Shown here: one piece after another, positions 24,286 through 34,500 of the stretch
Position numbering within the stretch: the first letter of the stretch is position 1
Layout: every line of letters begins with the position of its first letter
From: Actinomycetaceae bacterium
GTDB taxonomy: Bacteria > Actinomycetota > Actinomycetes > Actinomycetales > Actinomycetaceae
Assembly: GCA_030540715.1 (NCBI GenBank)
Contig: JAUNVQ010000018.1
Span: 1-42,419, forward strand
Reading direction: 5' to 3'
DNA: 42,419 nucleotides
Position numbers and translations under genes: made by a program
Notes under the pieces: model-generated
The model's input: the letters and a program-made list of their open reading frames with translations, nothing else
The model's database searches: none
What the model was told of the DNA's origin: nothing

Positions 24286-26220
24286 ATGGTTCCATCGCAC
24301 TACAGCGATTCGCCGTCTTCTGTCCCCTCGCACCTGATTCCAGGTTCTCCACAGTATCGTGACTATGTTTTGCGCCAGCGCAAGCGAAACCAAAAGAAGG
24401 AACGCCACCGTTCATTGAAGCGCTGGCTAATTGTCCTTATTATTGTTGCACTGCTGGCAACAATGGCTTTTGGCAGCTACTGGGTATGGAAACGCTATTT
24501 TCATCAGATTCCCGCCAACGGGGTCTACGCTAAAGCGCCTTCTGTTGTCTCCGAGATCAAACCCGCTGATTTTGGTTTATCCACTTTTTTGCCACTCTAT
24601 GGTCCTGGAAACAAGGTCACACCGATATCTTATGGTGATGTCGCGATTTTGGCGGGTGCACAAGGCACCAATACTACGTTGATGTCTATTTCGGAAACGG
24701 GAACAGCACTATGGCAAACAACAGTACCTGAACCTCTTATTGCCTGCGCTCATTCACTTGTTGAAAATAAACTTCCCTGTCTTTTCAAGGGAAAAGAAGA
24801 TTCTGGTGTCGCACTGGTTGACATCACAAATGGCCACACCAGCTGGATTTATCAATCACGTGAACCAATGATCAATCTTGACGTGTCGTCTGGTTCAACC
24901 ATTACGCTTCTTGGCCAGGATCTATCGGTCACCCCGATTGATTCCTCTGGTGTTCAGCTTGACGAGGCAATGGAGCAAATCCAGGGAGACGAAGAACAGC
25001 TTGCTGACGTATCGCAATGCGATCTTCCCTCTCACGGTACGCTGTCATACCCAGAACGATACACACATCTATCGAAGGACCTGTCACTTATCACCCACAA
25101 TGGGCTCACCCAGGTTATCGATCGTTCAAATAATCAAGTGTTGGCATCAACTTCTGGTAAAGTGTTAGAAGATTTTGAGCCACCTGTTTCCTCTGCACAT
25201 GACAATGTCAAGAACAGCGAAAGTGGCTCCTCCATTTCACCTCAAGAGGACGAAGCTACACCACCTGAAAATAAAGATGAAGCCTCCGATGCCCCTGATA
25301 AAACAGACCAGTCTAAGAATTCTAGCCAGGATGAGTCAGCAAAACAAAATAATATCCTGGTTGTCGCTTCACCAACGGGTTGCAGCCCGGCTTTGCTGAT
25401 TAATCCTGATAGCCACCGATTCTTGTTCCTTCCCGATGACGTTATTGTTCCTGCAGGTCAAGGTGGTACTATTCCATCTACAGTGATTCGTGATGGCACA
25501 TTTCACACCATGAACTGGGAGGCTCCCACAGTTGGGATGGCTGTTTACCGTGATACTGACGCAGCATTCGAGGTGGGGCCTGAGCTTATTCAATCTGAAC
25601 ACAAAACTATTGTTTTAACACGTCAATCAGTGATAGCTCTTGATCGTCATACAGGAAGAATAATATGGACTACCGATCTTGATGCTCGCTATGGCATCGT
25701 CTTACAAGACGTGGTTCTTTTATCACTGCCTGACGGCACACTACAGGCGTTGGCGTTGCAAAATGGTGAACGGATCTGGAGCACCAATGCGTATGGCTTT
25801 TCGTCGATCATCCCCGGGTCGCATCAAAGTATTAATATTCATTCGTCCCAGGGGCTTATGAAGTGGGTACCTGCCCAGGCTGGTAAAGATGGGCCTCAGG
25901 TTCAAGTTGGCCGTGCGGCACAGCCAGGAACTGTCAAACCTGGAATTCGTTTTATTGAAGGTGACTGTGTGCGCGTTGAAAAACTGGATTCAGGAAAAGA
26001 CCAGTACAAAGCACGAGTCACAAAAGTTGATTGTTCACTTCAAGGGGCTGAACCCGTTGTTTCGGTTCTTACTACTAATGATGTTGCACGTGGTAAAGAC
26101 TCGAAAGACTACCTTGAACAATGCGAAAAAACTGATGGTGCACGTTCGGCCCTCACCTTAGATTCGCCGTTAGTTGATAACAATATTTCTGGAATCTGTA
26201 CAGGGGAAGCTTCGCACTAA
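24286..26220 (+). CDS. membrane-anchored PQQ-type beta-propeller protein
   Basis: A 644-residue protein. It has a basic cytoplasmic tail (residues 1-46), one membrane helix (about 47-67), and a large extracytoplasmic part. Several Trp-containing blades of a PQQ/quinoprotein-like beta-propeller are visible: GTALWQTTVPEP, GHTSWIYQSREP, TGRIIWTTDLDARYG and NGERIWSTNAYG. A low-complexity acidic linker (about 310-355, Asp/Glu/Ser/Lys-rich) splits the propeller. Cysteine pairs in the C-terminal part may form disulphides. No PQQ-dependent dehydrogenase active site is evident, so a scaffold or cell-envelope role is more likely than catalysis. The ATG follows AGGAG by 6 bases. Confidence 0.78.
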   Translation: MVPSHYSDSPSSVPSHLIPGSPQYRDYVLRQRKRNQKKERHRSLKRWLIVLIIVALLATMAFGSYWVWKRYFHQIPANGVYAKAPSVVSEIKPADFGLSTFLPLYGPGNKVTPISYGDVAILAGAQGTNTTLMSISETGTALWQTTVPEPLIACAHSLVENKLPCLFKGKEDSGVALVDITNGHTSWIYQSREPMINLDVSSGSTITLLGQDLSVTPIDSSGVQLDEAMEQIQGDEEQLADVSQCDLPSHGTLSYPERYTHLSKDLSLITHNGLTQVIDRSNNQVLASTSGKVLEDFEPPVSSAHDNVKNSESGSSISPQEDEATPPENKDEASDAPDKTDQSKNSSQDESAKQNNILVVASPTGCSPALLINPDSHRFLFLPDDVIVPAGQGGTIPSTVIRDGTFHTMNWEAPTVGMAVYRDTDAAFEVGPELIQSEHKTIVLTRQSVIALDRHTGRIIWTTDLDARYGIVLQDVVLLSLPDGTLQALALQNGERIWSTNAYGFSSIIPGSHQSINIHSSQGLMKWVPAQAGKDGPQVQVGRAAQPGTVKPGIRFIEGDCVRVEKLDSGKDQYKARVTKVDCSLQGAEPVVSVLTTNDVARGKDSKDYLEQCEKTDGARSALTLDSPLVDNNISGICTGEASH

Positions 26221-26400
26221 TTTCTTTACTTGACAGGTGACGTTACTACCAACATTCCCGTTTGCAGCAATACTCGGTATCGTTTAGCTATACGTTTGTC
26301 GATGAGTGAGCTTAAGCAAAGCAATCGAGCTCTTTCTTTCAAAAAGTAGTGCATAGAAGCTTAAACTGTGTATTTCGTAAGAATTATCAATGGAAAATGG

Positions 26401-26444
26401 CAAGAAAAAGGCGGTATGCACAATATGTGCGCACACCGCCCTTT
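26401..26444 (-). terminator. terminator of the histidine-rich gene
   Basis: The outer stem GGCGGT/ACCGCC (26410-26415 with 26435-26440) and the inner TGC/GCA pairs form a hairpin. On the minus strand it is followed by TTTTTCTTG (complement of 26401-26409). It lies just past the stop at 26453. It may also serve the + strand gene ending at 26220, with a weaker T-run on that side. Confidence 0.85.
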
Positions 26445-26452
26445 AATATAAT

Positions 26453-26752
26453 TTAGTGTTCGTCGTAATGATCGCCGTCTTTATGATGCAAATGTCCATC
26501 ATGTAGGTAATCAATATGTCCGTCATGTTCAACTGCTTCATGCCCGCACTGGGGGCCATGTTCGTGGCCGTGATGATCTTCAGCTACAACATGGTCATCC
26601 ACAGGGTGCTCGTCGTAATGGTCGCCATGTTTGTGGTGAAGATGACCATTATGCAAGTAATCTAGATGGTCTTCACGGCGAATCTCAGGATGCCCACATC
26701 CAGGGCCGTGTTCATGACTATTGTGTTCTTCTGCTTTAATATGATCGCTCAT
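26453..26752 (-). CDS. histidine-rich protein with 37-residue tandem duplication
   Basis: A 99-residue hydrophilic protein with 27 histidines and many Asp/Glu. Residues 13-49 and 63-99 are two copies of one 37-residue unit: HEHGPxCGH, then DHLDYLHNGHLHHK or its variant, then GDHYDEH. A linker of 13 residues, itself His/Asp-rich, joins them. There is no signal peptide or membrane helix, so it is probably cytosolic. Binding or storage of Zn, Ni or Cu is the natural inference; each unit also has one cysteine. AAGAAAG lies about 10 bases before the ATG. It is followed by a strong terminator. I do not recognise an established function. Confidence 0.78.
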   Translation of the reverse strand: MSDHIKAEEHNSHEHGPGCGHPEIRREDHLDYLHNGHLHHKHGDHYDEHPVDDHVVAEDHHGHEHGPQCGHEAVEHDGHIDYLHDGHLHHKDGDHYDEH

Positions 26753-26780
26753 TCGTTACGTACTTTCTTGTTGTTATCTT

Positions 26781-27065
26781 TTATACGTTGAGTTCATCCG
26801 CTTTTTCGGCAAGAATATTTTTACGTTTACCGCCATACCACGCGTTTGTTTGACGCAATGCCATGCGTTGGAAAACGGCAACTAGTATGCCAGAAATAAC
26901 GGCGAAAATAATAACTTCCGCAAGGTTAGCAGTTGCCGCTTCCTCGCCATTTGCGGGTGGTTTTCGTCCAGTGACTTTTTTCCAACCTGTGTTGACTATC
27001 GCGCCAGCCAGGAGGTTTGCTACTGCGAGTGCTCCTGCCGATGCAACTTTCCATCCAATGTCCAT
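26781..27065 (-). CDS. DUF4235 family membrane protein
   Basis: A 94-residue protein with two hydrophobic segments (VASAGALAVANLLAGAIVNTGW and LAEVIIFAVISGILVAVFQRMAL). The pattern WKKVTGRKPP, then Glu/Ala-rich, then the second helix is typical of DUF4235. A strong ribosome binding site (AAGGGGAG) lies 7 bases before the ATG. The histidine-rich gene begins 28 bases downstream on the same strand, so the two may be co-transcribed. Function is unknown. Confidence 0.85.
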   Translation of the reverse strand: MDIGWKVASAGALAVANLLAGAIVNTGWKKVTGRKPPANGEEAATANLAEVIIFAVISGILVAVFQRMALRQTNAWYGGKRKNILAEKADELNV

Positions 27066-27756
27066 GAAACTGCTCCCCTTTTTCTTAAATGGTAGTTGAT
27101 ATGATTCTTCTTCCCTTTAAGACTAACGCATTGAGAGGCTTTTTTATGAACAAGCTGCCAACAGATTTCACAGGATTGCCAATATGGGGTAAGCAGGTGG
27201 GTGGCAACGCATGGCTCACATGCTGCGAGAGGCTGGGTCAAATATTGCTATCTGACTGGTGCACAGTTTCCCAATAGCTACTTTGCTAGATTCCCAACGA
27301 AAATCTAGAAAACACATGAACAGACTCTTGGATGCCGATTGGGTTCACACGTCTTCGAATACCTTCTACTTAGGTTACACATAACACTAAGTGTGACTCT
27401 AGGAATGATACATACTGCTTTGTCAGAAATATTCCCCACCCAAGGACCACTCAAGGCCCCACCGTAAGCTCAGGAAGAAGAAGCATCGAGGGGTTAGAAG
27501 CCGAAGACTACGCAAAAAACCAAGAAAAATAACACGCAAACGCGTGTGACAACACTTCTGCCCCCACATATCAACATGGCTACCGGCTATATTGATCTTT
27601 CAGCGTGCCCACATGCTCTTCTACAAACACAGCAGCAAGCAGTACTCCCCCTGGCACCACACAGCCCTTCACACACTAAAAGCGGTGCCAGATTTGGCAT
27701 AACCAACGCAAAGAGAAAAAGTAGAAAATGCAGACACAGGTAGAATAAATGAGAGC
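27066..27756. other. intergenic region between DUF4235 and the mrp operon
   Basis: About 690 bases with no supported gene. Both flanking genes are on the minus strand, yet parts of the + strand (about 27420-27740) are A/C-rich as in the other islands. The mrpG end has no clear hairpin terminator here. Confidence 0.4.
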
Positions 27757-28068
27757 CTACTCGTCAGTAACTTCATGTAAATAATCTAGACGAAGAGCTG
27801 CGTGGCCCAATAGATGCGCGCTGACTGGTGCTGTCAACGTCTGAAGAAGCACGGCAAGCAACAAAACCCCTGTCCACAGCAAAGACTGCATCATCAATGC
27901 CAGCCCAATCGCTAAACACAAATATCCTGCCATCTGTGGTTTTGCCGCAGCATGCTGCCGACGAAACACATCCGAAAACTGCAGCACTCCTATTGCTGAC
28001 ACAAAGGTAAACAAGGTGCCCATAACAATCAAAGCAACGCCTACCCACGAAAACACCACTGCGATCAT
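27757..28068 (-). CDS. mrpG: Mrp Na+/H+ antiporter subunit G
   Basis: A 103-residue membrane protein with three hydrophobic helices, the last gene of the minus-strand mrp operon. VFRRQHAAAKPQMAG and GLALMMQSLLW fit the MnhG/PhaG family. It is part of the multi-subunit monovalent-cation/proton antiporter that exports Na+ (and sometimes K+) in exchange for protons and supports alkaline and salt tolerance. The start codon overlaps the mrpF stop (ATGA). Confidence 0.92.
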   Translation of the reverse strand: MIAVVFSWVGVALIVMGTLFTFVSAIGVLQFSDVFRRQHAAAKPQMAGYLCLAIGLALMMQSLLWTGVLLLAVLLQTLTAPVSAHLLGHAALRLDYLHEVTDE

Positions 28069-28478
28069 TTGTCTTCACCACCTTTATGGGAAGGAAGATT
28101 TTGCCGCAACCATAGCCGTTCAAAAAGACGCGTCTCCTGGTTTATATAGCGGGACTCTTCCTGTTCACGTAGCAAATCAAGTTTACGTTGTTCCTCATCA
28201 GTCAGACGTCGCTCGGTTTCATCTATACGAGTACGAGCAAAACGTGAAATCACTGTTGACGATATAAATGAGGTAAGGGCCAACACCACAATAACGATGA
28301 GCACATCCTTACGCCCCGTCATAGCACCCCACACAAAAACCATGCCAGTAAAACAGGCCACTAATACATCAAAGCCTACAGCGCGATCAAGAAGGTCAGG
28401 CCCCTCGGCTATCCGATAAAGCGTCAAAATCGCAGAAATGGCTGACAGTGCTAAGCATAATCCTAAAACTAAATTCAT
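28065..28478 (-). CDS. mrpF: Mrp Na+/H+ antiporter subunit F
   Basis: A 137-residue membrane protein. The first 90 residues or so carry three helices and the MnhF signature RIAEGPDLLDRAVGFDVL. The C-terminal 45 residues or so form a charged, Arg/Glu-rich extension (TRIDETERRLTDEEQRKLDLLREQEE), probably a cytoplasmic helix, longer than in typical subunits of about 90 residues. The ATG overlaps the mrpE stop. Confidence 0.92.
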   Translation of the reverse strand: MNLVLGLCLALSAISAILTLYRIAEGPDLLDRAVGFDVLVACFTGMVFVWGAMTGRKDVLIVIVVLALTSFISSTVISRFARTRIDETERRLTDEEQRKLDLLREQEESRYINQETRLFERLWLRQNLPSHKGGEDK

Positions 28479-29083
28479 GGTGCCTCCACTTCAAGTTGTT
28501 GAAGCTCTTCTTGTGTACCAATAGCTTTCACCACACGAGCTTCAAGATCCCACACCATCTGGCAAATCTGTTGAGGATCCCCAAAAGCTGCGTCATCAAA
28601 AACATGGAGTGTCAATGTGGCAGGATACATATGGGCATCAATAACAAGTGTTCCAGGTGTCAACGCGGTCATATCACCCACGATCGTCAAATAAAGCTGC
28701 GACTGCGTTTTCATCATAATCGTCACCTGGTACGATGTTGTTTTATGCCGACGAAGAATAAGCATTGCCACACGCATGCCTGACACGAAAACGTCATACA
28801 CAAAGCGTCCAACCAACACCATCATCGCCCAAGGACGCAGCCTCTGCAGCACACCCAAATGCGGCATCGGAAAAGCCACCTGGATTCCCAGAGCAACAAG
28901 GATTCCACACACCAACGTGACAAGATCCCACTGGAAGAACAGAATCATCCACATAAGAACGAGCCACAGTGTCATTCGCCACGAAATGTAAATCCTGCGC
29001 CGCGCAGTATAATCCTGAGCCAGTATCGCTTCTTTGTGAGGCTGCACCTGGTCACTACTGCCCGTTTCTTGCACATTGTTCAT
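28475..29083 (-). CDS. mrpE: Mrp Na+/H+ antiporter subunit E
   Basis: A 202-residue protein with a hydrophilic N-terminal extension (about 1-30), membrane helices (WRMTLWLVLMWMILFFQW, LVTLVCGILVALGIQVAF), and a soluble C-terminal domain with the family pattern LTPGTLVIDAHMYPATLTLHVFD. It lies 6 bases after mrpD, with a G-rich ribosome binding site inside the mrpD end. Confidence 0.92.
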   Translation of the reverse strand: MNNVQETGSSDQVQPHKEAILAQDYTARRRIYISWRMTLWLVLMWMILFFQWDLVTLVCGILVALGIQVAFPMPHLGVLQRLRPWAMMVLVGRFVYDVFVSGMRVAMLILRRHKTTSYQVTIMMKTQSQLYLTIVGDMTALTPGTLVIDAHMYPATLTLHVFDDAAFGDPQQICQMVWDLEARVVKAIGTQEELQQLEVEAP

Positions 29084-29089
29084 CGGTGT

Positions 29090-30865
29090 TTACCCCCCTA
29101 GTTTCTGTGAACGTCTGGGTTTGTCCACACCAGCATCGGTGCTCGAGTCCTCAAGGAAACCAGTACCAGAACTATCGACTTGAGAGTCAGACACGATGCC
29201 TAACTCTGTGGAGCTCCGTCTTTGTTCTTCACGGGTTTCTTTTACGTCTTTCGATTTACCACGTCCACGCCCCTTGGTGGGAATGACGGCGGTAACATAT
29301 GTTTCGCGAAGCATTTGGTCATAACCTAATCGATAAGTGTAGGAATAGACGACTTCTCCAAAAGCTGTCATGACAAGTGACACGGCAATGAGTGTACCCG
29401 TTGCTCCAGCCATCACACGAAAACGCCACGAGCATTTGCGGCTGCGACATTGTTCCATGTCTTCTTCAGATATGGTGGCTTCTGCTTCGTCTTGGGTTTG
29501 CCAAAATGCCATATTCCACACTTTGATGACTACATACAGTGTTAACAAGCTGGTAACAAGGCCTGCCGCTAGTAACGCCCATCCAAGGGGTGATGCGTTA
29601 ATAACTGAAGCGTAGGACAGAGCATATTTACCGATGAATCCCGTAAGTGGCGGAAAACCAACTAGGTTCAGTGCAGGGATAAGGTAGAGTGCCCCTAAGA
29701 GTGGACTAAGTCGAACCAATGAATGCAGTTTTGTCAGCGATGTGGATCCGCCTAAATGTTCTATGAGTCCTGATACCAGGAAAAGCGTGGTTTGAACCAA
29801 AATATGGTGGAGGGCGTAGAGGACGGCTGCTGCGATTCCGACGGTTGAATACAGCGAAATCCCCCACAGCATGAACCCTATATGCGATACCAAGGTAAAG
29901 GACAGTAGCCGCTTTAAATCGTCTTGAGCTACCGCGCCGACAATACCGATAATCATGGTGAGTATACCGAGGAAACCTAGTACTTTATCGGCCGGTGATG
30001 GTGGAAATAAAAGAACCTGTACACGAATAATCGCATAAATGCCCACTTTGGTCAACAACCCAGCAAAGACGGCAGTTACGGGAGCTGGAGCTGCTGGATA
30101 GGAGTCTGGGAGCCAGGCCGACAGTGGGAACACCGCAGCTTTCAGCGCGAATCCTACAAGAAGAAGGGCCTGAAGTATGAGGGCGACACCCGGGTCGATC
30201 TCTCGCAGTCGAGTAGTCAGCTGGGCCATGTTTACGGTTCCTGTTGCACCGTAGGTTGCAGCAATTCCTAGCAGAAATATAAAGGATCCTACAAGCGATA
30301 CAACTACGTACACGGTGCCTGAGCGAATACGTCCTCGGGTTCCTCCTAGTGTAATCAACACGAAGCTGGCCATCAGTAAAATCTCGAAACCAACATACAG
30401 ATTAAACAAGTCGCCAGTTAGGAATGAATACGACACCCCAGCGGACAGTATGAGGAAGGTCGGCTGGAAAATCGGTAGCGGCAGGGAACCAGAAACGTCA
30501 TTATCAGAGGAGGAGCCTTGTGCCACCGAATAAATATGAACAGCAAAGGTAACGATAAGTGCCATGAAAAGCATTGCCGCCGATAGACGGTCGGCTACCA
30601 AAGACACTCCCACAGGGGCCGCCCAGGAACCAACATCAAGAACCATGGGATTACGGTCTACCACCACAATAATACCCGCTGATGCTATAAGAGATAACGA
30701 CAATGCGACAATTGCGATACTGGCTTGGATGCGTGGATATTTCGCTGCCAGAATCGCTAAACCTGCCGAAATAAGGGGGATTAACACAGGTGCGGGAAGA
30801 AGCCATAGCGCAGGTGGAAGTCCAAAGGGTGTTAGTGGTGTCCATGCGCCTATCAGGGTCATCAT
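29090..30865 (-). CDS. mrpD: Mrp Na+/H+ antiporter subunit D
   Basis: A 591-residue polytopic subunit of the proton-translocating type (Proton_antipo_M domain, about residues 120-420), homologous to complex I NuoM/NuoN. Conserved blocks are visible: LFNLYVGFEILLMASFVLITLGG, ALKAAVFPLSAWLPDSYPAAPAPVTAVFAGLLTKVG with the key lysines, and LTGFIGKYAL. The last 70 residues or so (after DQMLRETYVTAV) are hydrophilic, Lys/Ser/Asp-rich and not usual for the family. It overlaps mrpC by 4 bases. Confidence 0.95.
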   Translation of the reverse strand: MMTLIGAWTPLTPFGLPPALWLLPAPVLIPLISAGLAILAAKYPRIQASIAIVALSLSLIASAGIIVVVDRNPMVLDVGSWAAPVGVSLVADRLSAAMLFMALIVTFAVHIYSVAQGSSSDNDVSGSLPLPIFQPTFLILSAGVSYSFLTGDLFNLYVGFEILLMASFVLITLGGTRGRIRSGTVYVVVSLVGSFIFLLGIAATYGATGTVNMAQLTTRLREIDPGVALILQALLLVGFALKAAVFPLSAWLPDSYPAAPAPVTAVFAGLLTKVGIYAIIRVQVLLFPPSPADKVLGFLGILTMIIGIVGAVAQDDLKRLLSFTLVSHIGFMLWGISLYSTVGIAAAVLYALHHILVQTTLFLVSGLIEHLGGSTSLTKLHSLVRLSPLLGALYLIPALNLVGFPPLTGFIGKYALSYASVINASPLGWALLAAGLVTSLLTLYVVIKVWNMAFWQTQDEAEATISEEDMEQCRSRKCSWRFRVMAGATGTLIAVSLVMTAFGEVVYSYTYRLGYDQMLRETYVTAVIPTKGRGRGKSKDVKETREEQRRSSTELGIVSDSQVDSSGTGFLEDSSTDAGVDKPRRSQKLGG

Positions 30866-31515
30866 AATATGCGCTCCCTATCTGATGGGCTCACAGACTC
30901 TGTTATGTTTGCTGTTGAAGTGGCAAGTTGATTATCACCCGATACCACGGGCCCCGACACCACTTCCCGCGCCTTGTTCTGACGACTGGTGGCAAACCTG
31001 CCCGCCTTCACACCAGCTTGAGCACCGTTAGTGACACCATCGCGGTGACCTTCAGCAGAGGACGCTGCCTGGCCACTGCCTTCATCTTCATCATAGTTAA
31101 TATCAGCATCATCGGTTTCATCAAAATCTTCAGTGAGCCGCTCTGACATACGTTCAAGTGCGGCTCTACGGGCAAGACGCCGATCTTCAACGTCATCAAC
31201 AACTTCATCATGGCCTACTAGACGCCAGGATCGATACGATAGTGCTAACCCAAAAGCAGTGACAGCCATTGTAATAACAATAGATGTTAAAATCATTGCC
31301 TGTGGCAGTGGGTCTACCATTCCCGCAAGTTGAGCCTGCCCCAGCAGTGGTGGCTCACCAGCTTGCCCAGACATTGCCAATAAAAAGACGTTCACCCCGT
31401 TGCCACATAAACCAAGCCCCAAAATAATGCGCGATAGAGTCCGTTCCAACACAATGTAAACCCCGCATCCCACTAGAGCACCAGCAATCACCAATAACAC
31501 AAAAGGAACGTTCAT
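30862..31515 (-). CDS. mrpC: Mrp Na+/H+ antiporter subunit C with long acidic tail
   Basis: A 217-residue protein. The first 115 residues or so are a NuoK-like three-helix subunit (LLVIAGALVGCGVYIVLERTLSRIILGLGLCGNGVNVFLL, then DPLPQAMILTSIVITMAVTAFGLAL). About 100 further residues form a cytoplasmic charged tail (ERLTEDFDETDDADINYDEDEG and Ser/Ala-rich sequence), which ordinary MrpC proteins of about 115 residues lack. It overlaps mrpA and mrpD by 4 bases on each side. Confidence 0.93.
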   Translation of the reverse strand: MNVPFVLLVIAGALVGCGVYIVLERTLSRIILGLGLCGNGVNVFLLAMSGQAGEPPLLGQAQLAGMVDPLPQAMILTSIVITMAVTAFGLALSYRSWRLVGHDEVVDDVEDRRLARRAALERMSERLTEDFDETDDADINYDEDEGSGQAASSAEGHRDGVTNGAQAGVKAGRFATSRQNKAREVVSGPVVSGDNQLATSTANITESVSPSDRERIL

Positions 31516-34500
31516 CGTGCTACCCCTTCCGATTCTGCCTGCCGGTCTATCTCTGAACCTAATGATGACAAAATGTCAAGCACAACCCCCATCACCACAA
31601 GATATACTCCAATGTCTAAAAAGATTGCCGTTGTGAAATGGAGGTGGCCTGCCCACCCAAAGTCAAGGGCAATCGGCATTGTTTGAAATGGAGCTTGACC
31701 TGCAATAACTGGTGTTACCCCAGCACATGCAGCAATAAACAGTCCCAGCCCAAGCACGATACCTGGCTTATAGGGGGCAGCATCAAAGAGTTCAAAACGT
31801 CCTCCTGCAATATATCTAATGGTCAATGCTATACCAGCCGTCATCCCAGCTATGAAACCTCCACCAGGGTTATTATGTCCAATTAGTAGCACCCAGATGC
31901 TCACCAGCATCAACGTATGGAATAAAACACGCACCGATACTTCCATAATCACAGAACGCTGCTCCAGTGGAAGCGCTTTAGCACCTTGCAGCCACGACAC
32001 CGTATGTGACCTCATTACCCCTGTAGACATCAGCCCCTTGTGTGCAATCCGCTTACGTGTTCTTTCACTTTGAGTGCGTACACGCTTTGCTAAGTGAGTA
32101 CGTCGCTCGCGTCGCGAAGTATTAATATATATCGTGATGGCACGCATATAGATAAGCGATGTTACGCCCAGCGCAGCCACCAGCAACACGGTGAGTTCAC
32201 CGACTGTATCCCACGCGCGGACATCAACCAAAATAACATTGACAATATTGTCGCCCTGTCCAAACTCTTTGACTTCTTCAGGCAGCAGCGTCGATACGGG
32301 AAGATGCTGACGCGCCTGGGTAACCACAAGCCCCAACAAGATCACTCCCACACCGCTAACCAGTGCTATCAGAGCACGCATCATTTGGGTTGTCCGCAAA
32401 GGGCGATCAGAGAAAAAGCGTGGCAAACGTCGAAACACCAATACAAATATCACGAGAGTCACGGCTTCAACTACCAGCTGTGTTAAAGCCAGATCGGGGC
32501 CCCCAAATGTCAAAAAAACCATGGCGATGGCTGCGCCTGTCACCCCTAAAGCGATTGCTGCGGTAAGTCGCCGCCGCGCAAGGATGGCCATAGCGGCTCC
32601 TCCTATCGCAATGATTGCAAGTGACAGTTGCGTCCAAAAGTCGGCGATCCATACGTGTGGGTTAATTCGCACATTCCCCCACGCTGCAGCAATACCCGCA
32701 GCAAACAGCGTAGTCACTAAGATCGTCATAAGGTCGTGAGGCAGCGAACCTCGCTGAATCACAGATACCACTTTGGCGGAATACGATTCCAGGCGCCTGA
32801 CAGAAGCGGCGTAAAAATTGGCTGCCGAGAATTTGTGGGGGATAGCAACTTGACGCTGCAAAAGTCCTATACGAATGCGTTGACGAAACACCATGAAACC
32901 CATTATTAATATGAGTGCTGTCACAATCGCTGGTATGGGCCCTGACCACCAGCTCACATGCATATTCCATGCCGATGAGTCGATGTGGGGAGCATCCAGT
33001 AAATCAACGGGAGCCTGCGAATCAGTGAAAGCCTGGCCCATGGTATTAGGCAGATGATGAGTTGTTGTGCGCCCAGTTTTATCAACATGGTGACTCATCA
33101 CTGGCACTGTGGGAATAAAACCGCCCAACGCGGCCGGCATGGCAACCTTTTCGATAAGTCGTGGCAGCCACCCAAGCCCCAGCGTCGTCAGGGAAAGCAC
33201 CACGGGAATTCCCACTAAAACCGTTGAAGAGGGCGCGACACTGGCCAGCTGTACCGAAGGTTCGCTAATGGTCTTATGGGGTGTGGCCTTCTCTAAATTT
33301 TTGGTTGCAAAAGCACCCCACCAGTAGCGTAGTGAGTATGCGGCCGTAAGAATCGACCCGATTGTTACGGCAAAAAGAGCAATGTATCCAGACCAGCCAC
33401 TATGAAGCAGCGCGTGCAACGCTGATTCTTTTCCTATATAACCAGCAGTAATGGGGACCCCGGCCATCGATGCGGCTGCAACAGCCGCTGATGTTGCCAA
33501 TACCCTGTGTTTTTTCCCCACGGCGTTGAGTTCAAAAATATCGCGGGTATGCATCAGTTTTTCAACACTACCAGTTGTTAAAAACAGTGACGACTTAAAC
33601 GAGGCATGCGCAATCAATACAAGAACAGCGGACAACTGCGTAGCAGGACTCCCCCACGCAGCCAGCGCCAACATAAAACCTAACTGTGAAACTGTTCCAT
33701 AGGCCAAAATCAGTTTGAGATCGCTTTGACGGAGGGCACGATATGCGCCAACTATCATTGTTGCTAAACCGATTACTGCACAGATACGAAAATAAGGAAC
33801 ATGAATAAATCCAGGGCTCATTCGTGCAAGTAAGAAGATTCCTGCTTTGACCATAGATGCCGCATGTAAAAATGCGCTAACTGGCGTTGGTGCAGCCATC
33901 GCTGCTGGTAACCAGAAGTGGAAGGGAATCATTGCTGATTTGGTACACGCCCCCATCACTATAAGGGCAACACCTGTTAGCACAGCCGGTGATGTAGTAT
34001 CCATCACCCCTGCTGACATATTTTCAACGAGTTCTGAAATACGAAAACTTCCCCCCGAAGGGTAGCGTAACAAGAAAAAGCCACCAAACATTGCCAGCGA
34101 GCCCATGGTGGTGGTTAAAAATGCTTGCCTAGCCGAGGCACGTGCTAGTCGACGGGTAAAATGGTGACCAATAAGCAGGTAGGAAAACAGTGCTGTCAGC
34201 TCCCAAAAAACGTAAAGCAGCATTGTGTGATCTGCTAGGACAAGACCGTTCATAGAAAATGCAAATCCAAGGAAAAGTGCATTGAAGCGGCCTAATCCCA
34301 AGGCTCGTGGCGGAAAGTAAGCGGCACAGTAAATAAGGATCAATGCACATGCAACATTGATAACGATCACCATTAGCCATGATAGAGCGTCCATGCGAAA
34401 AATCAGATCGAATTCTAAGGAACTTATCCACGGCCATTTCCATTCAAGGTAGGGCGCGGTATGCGTCCTCTGCAATGAAAACTCCAAGAATAAAACCGGT

